Below, piece by piece: positions 39,401-50,100 of a DNA stretch of 64,000 nt. The stretch comes from Colius striatus (lineage: Eukaryota > Chordata > Aves > Coliiformes > Coliidae), in contig NC_084766.1 of NCBI RefSeq assembly GCF_028858725.1, positions 22,360,501 to 22,424,500 of the forward strand, in the 5' to 3' direction. The position numbers and the translations under genes are program-made. The notes under the pieces were generated by a model. It was given only the letters and a program-made list of their open reading frames with translations. It was not told the origin of the DNA and did no database searches. Position 1 is the first letter of the stretch. Each line of letters opens with the position of its first letter.

Positions 39401-42400
39401 TACAGAGTATGACACATCACTACCACAAAACATGCTTTAAAAACCATGTAAAACAAAACTCAGCATTCTGAAGCCTTGGTATAACCAATTGCAAGAGTGA
39501 TCCACATGTAACCCAAATGAAGTCAAGAGACTAAAGCTTGAAAATATGAATACATTTCAGCATTACAGTTCATATCAAGGTAAATGTAGGGAATGACATA
39601 GCTAGGAAAAAGCTGATGGTATGTGGCTAAGCACCTGGTTTCTTGAAGACAGAAGACTGACTATATTGTCTTCATAAACAGATAAAGCAAAGATGATATA
39701 TTTGTCATAAAAGTAACATTTTCTAAAAAAAAAAAAAAGAAAAAAGATCATATTGAAGATTTTTTTTTCCTTATCACTCAAATATTTCCATTCACTCAAT
39801 TTTCTATCAGCATGGGCTTGCCACTGACTTTGTTATAGCAAGTACGTTTAATACTATTTTTCAAATCTTGACACTTCAGAAAACAACTGCTCAACCAACA
39901 CAGTAAGAACACTGCATATTAAAAAAAATAGTTACTAGTTTGGTTTTCTCATATGTATTCTAACAGCAACTCTGGCAAGACCAAGTCAAGTGCTCTGTAA
40001 GAAGGCTTAGTACACAATGACAGCCAACTGATGTCCTGGCAATAACATTATAAAAAGCTATAAAATATCAAATTGTCAAGCTGTAGATATATTAAACTGA
40101 ATTTACACAATTTACACATTAGTTCTGATTAAAAACATAGCTATAAATAGAAATCAATTGTATTTGAAAAGCAATCACACAGGAAAAATATTATTGTATT
40201 TATGTATAATATTGTATTTAAAGGATTACATTTTTAATTAAATAAGAGAACCAAAATCTCTTGGAAAGTTCAACATCTTTAAAGTTACGCAGAAGAATAA
40301 AACACTTTAAAAAAAAATTAAGAAGCCAGAGTACCCATTAGGACAAGTGCTACAGAAGGCAGCTAGATTAAACAATTCATAGAATCATAGAATGATAGGG
40401 TTGGAAGGGACCTTTAGAGATCATCTAGTCCAACCCCCCTGCAGAAGCTGGTTGATCTAGATCAGGTCACATAGGAACATGTCCAGGCGGGTCTTGAAGA
40501 CAAGTGTTCAATTGGAAGAACTTGTCAAACAGTGCTGAAATAGAAAATTTCCAGGAGCTAATAAAACAGAAAGCATGAAAAAACCAAAAGGCCCACAAAA
40601 GACTTAAAGCTTTTTGTGCATTTTCAAAATTATATTTGAAAACACAAGGAGGACTGACTCAGTTCATGATCTTGACGTGCTTGGCACAAGAATGTCACTG
40701 TATATGTTCAACTTCCCAGTACCATTCAGAATTAGTGTATTTCTTGGCATTTCCTTACTAAATGCTTTTATATTAAATGTACGTAGAGCAGATCAAATGG
40801 CCTCTGCCTGTTCCAATTTGACAAATGTATTAGGATTGACTTTCAGGTAAAGTGTCCCTGTGCACTCAATAAAGCAATAGCTACAGTTTCAAAAACATTT
40901 GCATGTAATCTGGCAAGTGTATTTATTTAAATGGTGAAATATGTTTTTACAGTAACAGCACGTAAAACACCACTGCCACATAATTTCAATTTTTAAATGG
41001 AAATGCTTATCATTCTGTAATTTATACATTAAAACAACATTAATAAAGGGATTAAAAATAATAAAACCTCATCATTTAGACAGACCATTAATCACTGTCT
41101 TCAAGCACACATACTACTCCAGGAATATGGGCCTTGACCATACTGCAAAGAATTACACATGCAGAAAAGGACAATATTAATCCTATTATCTAGACCTGTT
41201 ATTTAAATGAGCCAGAAGAAATAATATACAAGAAAGATGCAAATTCCAATTTTGAGACCAGAAAGAATCTTGATAAGTCATCTGGAGCAGTTTCTAAATG
41301 CTGCAGATGAGAGCCTCCAGAAGGTAGTAGCACTTCATGGGCATGCCTGCTTTTCATGCTTCTTGCCCTTAATGCTGTAACAAATCCTTCAGCCAAGTAT
41401 AAAATCCTTAGCTAGAAACTGCAAGTAACAAACTCTTTACACCTGATCAGCTATTTACCTTCTTTGTTAGAAATGCATGGGTTGCTTCCAGACTGAAATC
41501 ATGCAGGAATATAAAGGAGGATGGAGCACAAGATACATAAAAGAAAGACGAATCCCAGGCAATAACATTAGATGTCTTGACAGAGACACTCCTTATGCTG
41601 GAGAAATTCAAATTGCAGTATTAAGGAATAAGACCTGTAAGTCATACCGATGCACCATCTAAGAGTCAAAAGAAGCCAACTGTTCTCTCTCTCAAATGCA
41701 TAATTAAAGAACTTGCCAAAAGAGCTCTGACCATTGTATATGGAGCAGTGTCTACATTCAGATCTGCGGCAATACAACTCCTGATACAACAGTACATCAC
41801 CATTCTCAGTGTGACCATCAAGGTATAGGAAAAAAACACTTCAAACCTCCTTTTTTTCCTCTTTATCTATTAGAATAAAACTTAAGTCTTATTCTCTAAA
41901 AAGCTATTTTCTGTATCCTTCACCAAGAGATTCAAATTTTATTTAAAAGCATGCACATTGTGTAAAATGCATTAATAGTTAAGCTTTTGCCTGTTTTTTC
42001 CTCTTACCCAGGAACACTGTCATTAGTGATAAAGACAGAGGACAGAAGAGGCATTTCAGTCCCTCAGAATCCCTACAGATGATTCATCCATGGGTTACAT
42101 CCACTTCCTAAGGTAAAATATTGAAGGTTTATCTTGATCATCATTACATACTACATGAAAACAGTTATGTATGAGCTTCAGAAATACCAGATGAATAAAC
42201 CAGATGGTTTCTTCCAGTGTAATCCTGCTCCACTAACCCAGTATGTAACCACAAAATTATTTACATTGACTGCACTTTGAAGTCTTGGTTATTCCAAAAT
42301 CCCTTTGTTGAGTATTTTACTACCCTCTGAATTAAATTCCCATCCTAAATATTTGGCTTCTTCTTACCACCTCACTCACCACTTCTCACGCTACTGTTTC

Positions 42401-44340
42401 TAAAGTTTCCTATAGCCCAATGACTTCTGATATGAAAGTTGCAATCTCTCTTCATACCTCCTTTTACACTGCCTAGATACTTAAAGATTCTTCCCCACTG
42501 TCCTTGTTATTACAGAAGTCCAAATAACATTTCAATTCTCTTAGGTGATACCAACTGTTGTTACTCCAAGTTTACTGGAAAAATTATTTTGGAAGGGCCA
42601 GAGACACAAGTTTCAATTTCACAAAGATGAAGGAATATAAGAATATTAAATATACATCCAATCCCACATATCCATTACACATTACATTAATTGAAGAACA
42701 GTAAACTGGTTTGGCCACATTGACTGTTTAACAGTTGCTCATCAAGACAGATTATAAACACCACCTTACAGCCATTTCCCAAAAGGGCGAACTAGGACTT
42801 CATGGTATGATGAAACAGGCACAGACAGTAGGGAATCCCCTCAGAATACCATGGTGTCCTAGAGCTCAAAAACATAAAATATTATACATTGCTTGACTAC
42901 AGACTCCAGGATGAAGATGAGATTTTTTGGTTGTTTCAGGTGAGTTGGTTCTTCAGACTCTTCCTGATCTCTCCTTTCCCCCTACCCCCAACAACAGTTT
43001 TAACACACTCCTTCCAATTCTTTGTCTTCATCAACTCTTCCCTTTTATTCCCTACATTCACAGGAAGAGATCAAACTGAATACCTTCCTGATAGTATTTC
43101 TGAAAATTTACCTCCTTCTTGTCACTCCTTGGAAACACCCTTACTCCTAGCTGCTTACCTCCTAGAAAGGCACAGTTCTAAATTATAACCCAAGTCATCT
43201 CTCACTTCTTCAATTTCTATAAAACACAAACAACTTTCCCTCCCTGCCCAACTCACTTTTATTCTCTTTCTATACCAAACTGAAACTTTCATTTCCACCT
43301 TCCAGGCTGCACAAGTACTGTCCCTGCCTCACATAGTTTATATCTCTATTACTTGCCTGAAAACAGCTTGTATTTTGCTAAATCCTCTTTCCTTAGAAGT
43401 GACCTGGAAAGGAGAAAAACACCAGGGGTTTTTTGCTTCCTTACAATAAAAGCTTGACAAGTTCATCAATAGAAGCCTGATTCCTTCTGGGACGCATGTT
43501 CTGAAATACCAGGCCACCACAACTCCTGGGATAACATGTTATCAATGGGCCTTTATTGTTTATAGTGGCAAGTCTTAAGCGCTTCCTGGATGACTTAAGT
43601 TACATATAAGGAATCATAACCCCTCATTGGAATGAGGTGAAAGTGTTATGTATCCAAATAAAAGCATAAAAATTCCCAAGTGTAATAAAAATAGTACACA
43701 TCTTTCCTTCCCTACAGTTCAGTTAAAGTACTTTTTATGTTGTACTTTTTAACAACACTCCAAAAAAACATATGATCTTCAGAGATCCAGCAACAAAACA
43801 CATAAGGCCAATTAGTTAAGTTCTGATTACTTTCTGTACCTTAATATAAGTGCATGTCTATGTTTCCATACCTACACTACCTCCTAGGCCCAGAGAAACC
43901 GGACAGCCTTCTGCAGACCTCCGCTGATATCTCCAGAACCCGGTCCAGCCCGGACACACCTCCTCCAGCCTAAACACTGCCAGGACGATCCTTCCAAAGC
44001 ACCCGACACCGCCACAGGTACCACGCCGGTGCCTGCGATACCTTGCACTGATTTAACACAAGAGCTTGCACATCTTGGCCGGGACCACCAAAGTTTCCAG
44101 AAGCTAAAAACTGAAACAGGACCCACGTCACGGGCCCAAGTCCTTCCCCGCCGCCACCGCGCCTCGGACGGAGCGGCCCACTCCAGCTCTCCCCGCCGGC
44201 CTGAAACACTCCGGTGGCTGGGGATAAGCTGGAGACTCACGGGCCTTCTCGGAAGGTTCCCTGCCGGCAAGCCCCAGCGCTGTGGCCTCCCCGTACCTGT
44301 CCATGGTCTGCGGCACGGCCAAGCCCGTCTGCTCGGACAT
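15359..44340 (-). CDS. MARCHF5: MARCHF5 (MARCH5), mitochondrial E3 ubiquitin ligase, complete six-exon coding span
   Basis: MARCHF5 is a multi-pass RING-CH ubiquitin ligase of the outer mitochondrial membrane; known substrates include DRP1, MFN1/2, MiD49 and MAVS, tying it to mitochondrial dynamics and innate signalling. The exons (44340-44297, 26740-26538, 20745-20615, 17298-17115, 16707-16541, 15475-15359) join in phase to 846 nt, 281 residues. The RING-CH C4HC3 ligands are Cys17, Cys20, Cys36, Cys38, His46, Cys49, Cys68 and Cys71. Four membrane segments lie at about residues 100-122, 142-161, 212-231 and 241-259, with a polar C-terminal tail. The human protein has 278 residues; the extra three here fall in the poorly conserved start. 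Thr48 replaces the human Ala, between the His46 and Cys49 ligands. All five introns are GT-AG and nothing is disrupted. Identification is secure; residue comparison with human is from memory. Confidence 0.97.
15476..16540 (-). other. MARCHF5: MARCHF5 intron 5
   Basis: A GT-AG intron of 1065 bp, donor GTAAGATTC and acceptor TTTCATTTCAG. I see no repeat, RNA gene or other feature in it. Confidence 0.9.
16541..16707 (-). CDS. MARCHF5: MARCHF5 coding exon 5, residues 188-243
   Basis: The acceptor CATCCCTTTAG opens the exon and the donor is TTG/GTAAGA. It encodes the loop [20 protein letters not shown] and the third membrane segment ([19 protein letters not shown], about 212-230), then [12 protein letters not shown]. 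It enters in phase 1 (Gly188 split) and leaves in phase 0. Confidence 0.97.
16708..17114 (-). other. MARCHF5: MARCHF5 intron 4
   Basis: A short GT-AG intron of 407 bp, donor GTAAAGTG and acceptor CATCCCTTTAG. Nothing else is seen in it. Confidence 0.9.
17115..17298 (-). CDS. MARCHF5: MARCHF5 coding exon 4, residues 127-188
   Basis: The acceptor TATTTACTAG is followed by [16 protein letters not shown], the second membrane segment ([19 protein letters not shown], about 143-161) and the cytosolic stretch [16 protein letters not shown] to IFPG. The donor is CCAG/GTAAAG. It enters in phase 0 and leaves in phase 1. Confidence 0.97.
17299..20614 (-). other. MARCHF5: MARCHF5 intron 3
   Basis: A GT-AG intron of about 3.3 kb, donor GTACACAC and acceptor TATTTACTAG. 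It holds one CR1 fragment (17711-18052, antisense to the gene). No RNA gene or exon is recognised. Confidence 0.9.
17711..18052 (+). mobile_element. CR1 LINE, 3' fragment, plus strand
   Basis: The sequence follows the CR1 3' part in order: the GGACTGTTCAGCCTGG segment, the CATTTAAACATAAGAAAAAAC segment, CTGGCACAGGCTGCCCAGG and TCCCTTCCAACCCC, ending in a degraded CATTCTGT tail. Its reading frame is broken by small changes. It lies inside MARCHF5 intron 3 in antisense orientation and is a dead 5'-truncated copy. Confidence 0.93.
20615..20745 (-). CDS. MARCHF5: MARCHF5 coding exon 3, residues 83-126
   Basis: The acceptor CCTTTATCATAG is followed by [19 protein letters not shown] and the first membrane segment ([21 protein letters not shown], about 102-122), ending at VMQ before donor GTACAC. 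It enters in phase 1 (Gly83 split) and leaves in phase 0. Confidence 0.97.
22812..22833. repeat. Short inverted repeat, 9-bp arms, 4-nt loop
   Basis: ATTTGATAC and GTATCAAAT are perfect reverse complements around TCAT, with TACTCATGTA-like repeats next to it. It is AT-rich and probably arose by chance. Confidence 0.6.
24606..24640. repeat. CR1-tail-like fragment with a 16-bp perfect palindrome
   Basis: CATAGAATCTTAGAATCAT resembles the minus-strand CR1 tail and is followed at once by the opposite-strand tail motif ATGATTCTTC. The join forms AGAATCATATGATTCT (24619-24634), its own reverse complement. It may be a remnant of two opposed CR1 ends. Confidence 0.45.
24930..25466 (+). mobile_element. 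CR1 LINE, 3' part with the C-terminal end of ORF2 still open
   Basis: From about 24930 the plus strand encodes the CR1 ORF2 end: [18 protein letters not shown], then [31 protein letters not shown], and finally [20 protein letters not shown] to a stop at 25386-25388. The 3' UTR (GGTTGGAATAGATGATCTCTAAAGGTCCCTTCCAACC) and an ATTCTATGATTCTTC tail follow. About 150 codons stay open, so this is one of the younger CR1 copies here, but the catalytic reverse-transcriptase and endonuclease parts are missing and it is not mobile. It is antisense to MARCHF5. Confidence 0.95.
26538..26740 (-). CDS. MARCHF5: MARCHF5 coding exon 2, residues 15-83, RING-CH domain
   Basis: The acceptor TGTAATTACAG is followed by [17 protein letters not shown] and the rest of the RING-CH finger; the donor is AAGCTAG/GTAAGA. 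All eight zinc ligands (Cys17, 20, 36, 38, His46, Cys49, 68, 71) fall in this exon. His46 corresponds to the human His43, whose change abolishes ligase activity. The exon splits Arg15 and Gly83 with its neighbours. Confidence 0.98.
27817..27975 (-). mobile_element. CR1 LINE, short 3' fragment, minus strand
   Basis: On the plus strand it reads AATCACAGAATGGTCGGGG, AGAAGGGACCTTTAAAGATC, CAGTCCAACCCCCTTGCAG, CATCCAGGCGGGTTTTGAAG and CCCTCCCTGGGCAGCCTGTTCC, the reverse complement of the CR1 3' end. It is 5'-truncated to about 160 bp and lies in MARCHF5 intron 1 in the gene's own orientation. Confidence 0.93.
32962..32987. repeat. Perfect tandem duplication, 2 x 13 bp
   Basis: TGAAAGCTCCTCC occurs twice back to back, followed by TGAGGAGG, which can pair with the CCTCC of either unit. 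Confidence 0.8.
36745..37032 (-). mobile_element. Old, diverged CR1 LINE fragment, minus strand
   Basis: Landmarks of reverse-complement CR1 appear in the right order: GGTCTTGACAAATCCCACGG, CTAGGCAACTTGTTCCA, GGTATTAGAAGGTTATTAGGTC, AAGCCATCTCTCCTTCAGGATAAG, and CCCAGTTCCCTGTAGCTTTTCC. Divergence and small indels are much greater than in the other copies, so it comes from an older insertion. Confidence 0.8.
40378..40502 (-). mobile_element. CR1 LINE, short 3' fragment with intact tail, minus strand
   Basis: The plus strand begins TCATAGAATCATAGAATGAT, the reverse complement of the octamer-repeat CR1 tail, followed by GGGTTGGAAGGGACCTTTAG, GTCCAACCCCCCTGCAG and GTCCAGGCGGGTCTTGAAGA. Only about 125 bp is kept. 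Little divergence suggests a fairly recent insertion. Confidence 0.95.
44297..44340 (-). CDS. MARCHF5: MARCHF5 coding exon 1, residues 1-15
   Basis: The ATG at 44340-44338 (context GAGCCATGT, G at -3) opens [14 protein letters not shown] and the first two bases of Arg15; the donor is GACAG/GTACGG. Splicing to exon 2 restores Arg15-Ser-Cys-Trp, matching the family at the RING entrance. The first 13 residues differ from the mammalian start and are three longer, as expected for a variable cytosolic tip. A second in-frame ATG (Met13) exists but lacks family support as a start. The 5' UTR extends right from 44341; its start site is unknown. Confidence 0.93.
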
Positions 44341-44709
44341 GGCTCCCGGGAGGAGGAGCGGGCCTAGCCGAGGGCCTGGAGCCTGACAAAGGCGGCCCCA
44401 GCGCCGACGAAGCCACGCGTCACGCGTGTGGCGGTGGAGAAAGGAAAGCCAACGGAAAAGCAGCGAAAACTTCCTCACTCGAGGCAGCCAGGGCAGCTCC
44501 TCCTTCAACAGGCGGGGACGAAGCGGAGGACCGGTTGCTGAGACAGGCCGGAGCTGCACATAGAAGCTCCGCGGGCCGCGCCGCGCATGCCAGGGAGAGG
44601 GCCGACGGCAACGCCTATGTGATGTCAGCGCCGAGCGCAGCCCCGACTCGCCTCACCAAGTACCCGGCCACAACAGGACTACGCTGCGCGGGGAGCGGCG
44701 GCCCTGCGG

Positions 44710-44729
44710 TGCGCTGGGAAGTGTAGTCC
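44710..44729 (-). promoter_or_regulatory. ZNF143/SBS-type site
   Basis: The plus strand reads TGCGCTGGGAAGTGTAGTCC, the reverse complement of the ACTACAATTCCCAGCATGC-type motif bound by ZNF143 (and THAP11). This motif is enriched in CpG-island bidirectional promoters. It lies about 370 bp upstream of the MARCHF5 ATG and just left of the likely CPEB3 first exon, so it probably serves both genes. Confidence 0.65.
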
Positions 44730-45362
44730 TGCCGCCGCCGGGACTTTAAAGGTCCGGCGGGACGCGTCCCTCCGCCCTTTCCTCTCCCTATGCCTCTCTT
44801 CTCTGCCGTCACATAGGGCAGGTAGGGGAAGGTGGTGGCCGCCGAACAGCTGCGGTAGCGTACGGGGATACGTGGGGGAAAGGTCAGCACCCGACAGGGT
44901 TCTGCGTCCTATGTTGTGCCTATTCGCTGCCCCACGCCCGCAACGGCCCCGGTCCCCTGAGGCCCAGAAGGGGTGGGAGAATGAGAAGGGCCCTCTGCCT
45001 CTGCCCTTGCCGTCGGCGGCGAGTAAGGGGAGCGGCGCCGCCCCACTCCCGCCGCCGGCCGTCCCTCCGCACAAGCGTCCGCTCCGCTCAGCTCACGCAG
45101 GGCGTGAGGATCCGTTCGGGGGAGGAGCAGCCCCTGGCGCTGCTCCGTCATTCCCTGTCCTGCGGAACAGGTGCAGGCAGCCCCTGCCTCCTGCTTGGGC
45201 GGCCGGGCAGCCTCCCCAGGACGAGGAGAAAAAGCCAGAGGGAAGAGAGGACCTTGCCAGGCGCCTATACGCCGGCTCGGCAGCAGGGTGTCTTGCGCGG
45301 CGGAAGGGAATCCGTTTCTGTGGGTTTGGTGGCAATGACAAGGAGAAGCACCCGGCGCCCTT
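44730..45362 (+). other. CPEB3: CPEB3 first (5' non-coding) exon zone, ends unresolved
   Basis: CPEB3 must start in or near this island, because its first coding exon at 52727 begins with a splice acceptor. Possible donors are GGGCAG/GTAGGG (exon end 44821), GAACAG/GTGCAG (about 45169) and CCCTT/GTAAGT (45362). The first would fit closely spaced divergent start sites. The zone as given is the range, not an exon. Confidence 0.4.
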
Positions 45363-47010
45363 GTAAGTGGCCCTTTGTGCTCGATGGAGATCTGGTGGCC
45401 ACTAGGTTCTGTGAGCAGTGGGGTGAGGTGTGGGACGGCTGGTAGTAATGAAAAGGCTCTCATTTCCATTTGTAGGCATGCTTCCTAAGGAGAAAAAAAA
45501 AATCATTGTAACGTGCTTGTGAAACTTATATATTGTGAAGTCAATACAGAGTGTCTCAGGGAAAGTGGAGATTTAGAACCTGGGAGGCCTTTATAGAACG
45601 TAGAGGTAGATGGCACTTGGAGAAAAGTTGCATCTTCCTTTATCTTTCCTACTCTTACTTCTCAATTCAAGTGTATGCGTATTTGCATGCATGTAAAAGT
45701 TCTTGATAATGTGATAACGTGCTACTCCCCAAGCAAAGGGTGAGATCCTACTTTTCAGAGGCACTTGTGACATTCCAGATTCTTGGGAAAGTTGGTTAGT
45801 AAAGATCAACTTTGAATTTTATGTTTCAGATTGTGTGTAATTTTTTTGTAAAGTGGCTCTTGTAATAGTTTTATTACATGTAACTAGTCTCTGATACTTT
45901 GTGTAAATGATAACTTTGTTATTCTTCATTTGCTGTGCAAGTTAGTTAATTTATGGGGCCAACTCGGTTACTGTACAGCTGCATCACTGTTCTTGATTGA
46001 GACAAGTAGTATTTACGTGGTGGATATCCATGACTGTAGAAATCATGTAGAAGGACACCTTAGTGAATATACTGGATGCTTTGACTGTGTTGCATTAATT
46101 ACAGAAAAATCTGTTTGGTTTTTAAAGACCTTTTTGATTGAAAAGTGTAAAATATCCAGACCAGGGTTTGTAAGCTGTATTATATGTATAGAGTAGGGAA
46201 GGTGTTTGCTTTTCTAATTGCTACAAGTATCATAAACAGGAATGCTGAAGTAATAACAGTGAGGTACATGTTCTTTACAGGAAGTAGATACAGAAGCAGA
46301 TAGGAAGAAGGCATCCTGCTTACATGCTGTCCCAGACAATTTATTTTTATACTTATTCTCAGGATGGTAAAATTTGATTTTACTTGAACTGCTGAGAAGT
46401 TTTGGATGTACAGTGGCCTGAGTAAACCATATGGGCATGACTTCCTGGAAGAGAACCTAATACACACTGTCCCAATTACAGCTGTTCATGAAATATAAAA
46501 GCAATATCAGAGTTTCTGGTTCCTAATCTTGGTCTGGAAGAAGTACATTGTCTATTGCTCAGAGCACCAATCACCTAGACTAGCCAAATGACTAGTTTTT
46601 ATGTATTTATTCTCAAACATTACAAATGGAAATGAGGAAGCTGATTTTATTCCTAGGATTATGTGATTTCTGTATTTTTGCTTTGGAGTGGGAAGGATAG
46701 GCTAGGTACCTGCCATTTAGGATAAAGGTATAAGGTCATAATGAGTAATAATGGCTATGAACAATACCTGCCTACAGAAATGTAACCAGAACCCAGGATT
46801 ACTGGGCTATTATTTGAGGCTGAAGAATAGTCTGTGACAAAAGTGGCTGCTTTGTTCTACCACTGGCACAGGGAGGGATGACAGGACTGGACAAAGCTTT
46901 GATATTGGGTCAAATAGTGAATGCTTGGTAGGTTTCAGCATCTTTTTCTTTTCCTTTTTTTTTTTTTTTTTCCCAAACATGAAATATGAACACATAATAC
47001 ACTAAAATAT

Positions 47011-47181
47011 GATAGGACAAGAGTTAATGGTTTTAAACCAAAAAAGGGTAGATTTAGATTGGATGTAAAGAAGTTTTTCATTATGAGAGTGGAACAAATT
47101 TCCCAAAGAGGCAGTAGATGCCCCATCCGTGGAAATATGCAAAGTCAGGTTGAACCAGGCTCTGAGCAAACAGATCTAATG
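47011..47181 (+). mobile_element. CR1 LINE, internal 3' fragment, plus strand
   Basis: GATAGGACAAGAGTTAATGG, GGGTAGATTTAGATTGGATG, AGAAGTTTTTCATTATGAGA, GATGCCCCATCCGTGGAAAT and GGCTCTGAGCAAACAGATCT follow the CR1 3' coding part in order. The 3' UTR and tail are missing and several indels are present. It is an old copy in CPEB3 intron 1, in the gene's orientation. Confidence 0.9.
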
Positions 47182-50100
47182 AACATGTCTGTGAAGATGT
47201 CCCCAAAATACATGTATAACCAACTGTTTCTACATTTGAGAAAAAAAAAAAATCCTTATTTCCTGAGGGAGCAAGAGTTGTAATTCCATCCTCATCTCTT
47301 CCCTTTAGCAAGACCGGATATGCAGCTGCTCCATTCAAATGCTTGCTTTATTCTCCCCAACAATCTCCTCCTTCAATTCACTCTCCCTTTTCATTTTCTT
47401 TCCACTTTTTATTCTTTATGCTTCCTTCCTTGCATTGGCAATTTCCACAAAGTCTCAGGTTCCCTCTTGTAGGTTTGTTTTCATTTTTAAACTACTGCTT
47501 CCCACATCATCCCTTAATAGATTCTTCTTTGTTTTTTCTGTTTCCATGATACATATTGCATTATCTCACTCTGTCCTCTCTTACCTTCACCTGGTAGTAG
47601 TTGCATTTTTACCTAGAGAGACCCCTTCTGGGAACAGGCTCACTATTGCCAATGTAAAGTGAGGGAAAATGATTGCTACCGATTGAGATTCAACCGAGTT
47701 CAGCCTCACTGGTCCTAACTGGAGATGTCAGCCATTTTGAGTTAAATAAAGCTGCACATTAGAAGGCAAGCAGAGCTTAGCTTATATTGGTTTCAGTGAT
47801 TTTTGCTATTTAGGGCTTAAAATTGAGTTCTAAATTTGGGTATCAGAGATATACCAAAAGATCAACTTTTAAAATACTGAATTGACAACAAATTTGCACA
47901 GATTTAAGCTTAATAAAGAAGTTGATGAGTAATTACAGTAAGAATAATATGGAGATATATTAAATATTTATCTGACTGTTTCAGCAAGGCCTGAAAAAGT
48001 GTCTGAATAATGAAAAACTAGTACCTTAACACAGTTCTTTTGATCTGACAACATTAAGACTGTTGGAATTGTTTATTGTTTTCAACAAAGCTAAGTAATC
48101 TGGCAATATGTAAATACTCTGTTTTGTCTAAAAAGCATTTTAACTGCTATGATACTAATATGTCGAATTAAATTACAGTATCAGTTAGGCAGGTTTTATC
48201 AACTTCATTCCGTCTTTAAATAGACAAGTATCCTGAATTATACCAAAATTAAACAAATTGGAAGAATATTTCTACAATAAGATTTTTTTTTCCAGTAACA
48301 TAATCATTTTAACCTTAAACCTAGTTGGAATGTTCACTTTCTGGCAAAAAGGCTAGCATGGTTTGTTAGTCACAGTAGGCTTAAATTGCTTCATACTGAA
48401 TATAATAAGATAAAAATACACTCACAACGTTAATTAAATTAACAAGGCTTATTTGGGCCTTTGTTATGTTTTTTTCCTTGGAACTGTCTCAGGTCAAATA
48501 ATTCAGATACCAGATTGAATTTAGTTCTTGTGTTCTGATACAGCTGCAGTTATTATCTTTTAACTTGTAGTTATGAAAGTGTTGGCCAGTAGAAACAGAA
48601 AAAGGAGTTTCTTCTAGTGGCAAGTTGATTAAAAACAGTCTTTACATCCTGATTTTCTTTCCTTCTGGACTGCTTCTCCATTTGGCAAAATTAATGAGCA
48701 CTTTCCGTATCTAATATTTTATCTATCAAGTGAAGCTGCCTCCTGGGAAGAACTGACAGTAAGGGTGTGGTCCCTTCCATATGAATCCTCAAATCATCTG
48801 AAAAGCAGTAACCCACAAATAAACAGGGACATGAAGAAGGGTTATACGATGCCTAGAGCCAGCCCTGTGATAGCTGGGATGTTTCAACAAATTAGGTATT
48901 TTCATCTGCTGTAAGAAGGTAGTTTTCCTGCCTTTAATGATTCAGAGTAGCACAAACAGGTTAGAGCAAGTGTTGAGAAACTCTTAATTACAGCATTGAT
49001 TTAAGGCAGGCAGACCAAACGGTCCAACACAAACAGACTGTAGAAAGCAGAGACATAAGTGTTTTAACAACCCTGATTTATCTTCTACTTTCAACTGCTC
49101 TAATTTATCTTCTTCAGCTTCAGTCATCTCTCACCTATAAAGCTATGCATATTTCATTCTTTGAAAAATCAGCCTTCACTTTTATTAAACACTGATATTT
49201 TCACACTTCTGATTTTAAATATGTAATTTGTAGACAAGGATGAATATCTAGTCCTGAATAATTAGTACTATGAATAATTACCCAGAATAAAAATCATGAA
49301 AAATTCATGGACCAGCACAAAACACAAGTGCTAATAAATAACAATATGAAAACTTTACCTGACCTGCATTCATCATCAAAATATTACCATCCAATGAGAG
49401 GAACTCCTGTTAGGCTGTGCATTGATGTGGAGCTTGGAGATATGTGGATAATGGGTTGTGGAAGAGAGGTGGTTGAAACATGGAACCACAGTGTACAGAA
49501 TAGATTAAATGTTTAATAATAATATTTGCATCTTCCTTTTTTTCTGAGTAGCTTATGGGTAGAATTTTCAGTGTAGTAACAAGAACTTGTTAATGAAAAA
49601 ATGGTAACTTGGCAGTTGGAAACTATTCAAGGAGTACAGCTTTTTGCCTGTCTGCTGATTTTGACCTGTTTTAAATTTTTGCACTTAACCAATTTGTGTT
49701 TCAGAATATTTTTAGAAATTAGGACAGACAATTATTTAGTATTTTCTTCAGCTAAGCAACATGACACAATCTCCATTGTAATAAGTGTATATCTTATAGC
49801 TGGTATGAGCTTATAATTAATTTCTTACACTGTAAGTTTGGACTTGGGAAGGAAGCTTGGAAATACTAGAACTATTTCTTTGTTCTAGTAGAGCTTTGTT
49901 AAAAGCTCTTATTTAATTACTCATTTTCAGCTCAGACTGATAGATATTTATTTTATCAGAGATAGGTATTCAGATTGCAGCAATTTGCCTTCGAAAGAGG
50001 GAGTGTGCACGCATTTTTTTCCTTTCGAGCCCTCTTGCTTTCATGATAGGCAGCAGTGAAATGCCATCTATAGATAGGACTTCAAACCCCATGATTCCTT

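Larger units (their letters stand above)
26741..44296 (-). other. MARCHF5: MARCHF5 intron 1
   Basis: A GT-AG intron of about 17.6 kb, donor GTACGGGG and acceptor TGTAATTACAG. It is AT-rich, with A-tracts (for example near 33673, 33786 and 38295) and three CR1 fragments (27817-27975, 36745-37032, 40378-40502), all on the minus strand. A 13-bp tandem duplication lies at 32962-32987. No extra coding exon is recognised. Confidence 0.88.
43900..45420. promoter_or_regulatory. CpG-island bidirectional promoter of MARCHF5 and CPEB3
   Basis: GC content and CpG density are high throughout, in contrast to both flanks. MARCHF5 starts to the left (ATG at 44340) and CPEB3 to the right. No TATA box is seen. 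Sites include a ZNF143/SBS match (44710-44729), a GCGCATGC core of the NRF1 type (44583-44590) and TGATGTCA (about 44620). In mammals these two genes also lie head to head with starts very close together, so the shared promoter is probably ancestral. Several long overlapping frames here are GC artefacts. Confidence 0.85.

Noticed and set aside
44128..45469. Long frames on both strands (up to 186 codons) around the MARCHF5/CPEB3 promoter
   Set aside because: They overlap each other in different frames, are low-complexity P/R/A/G-rich, and cover the 5' UTR and promoter island; best explained by scarcity of AT-rich stop codons.
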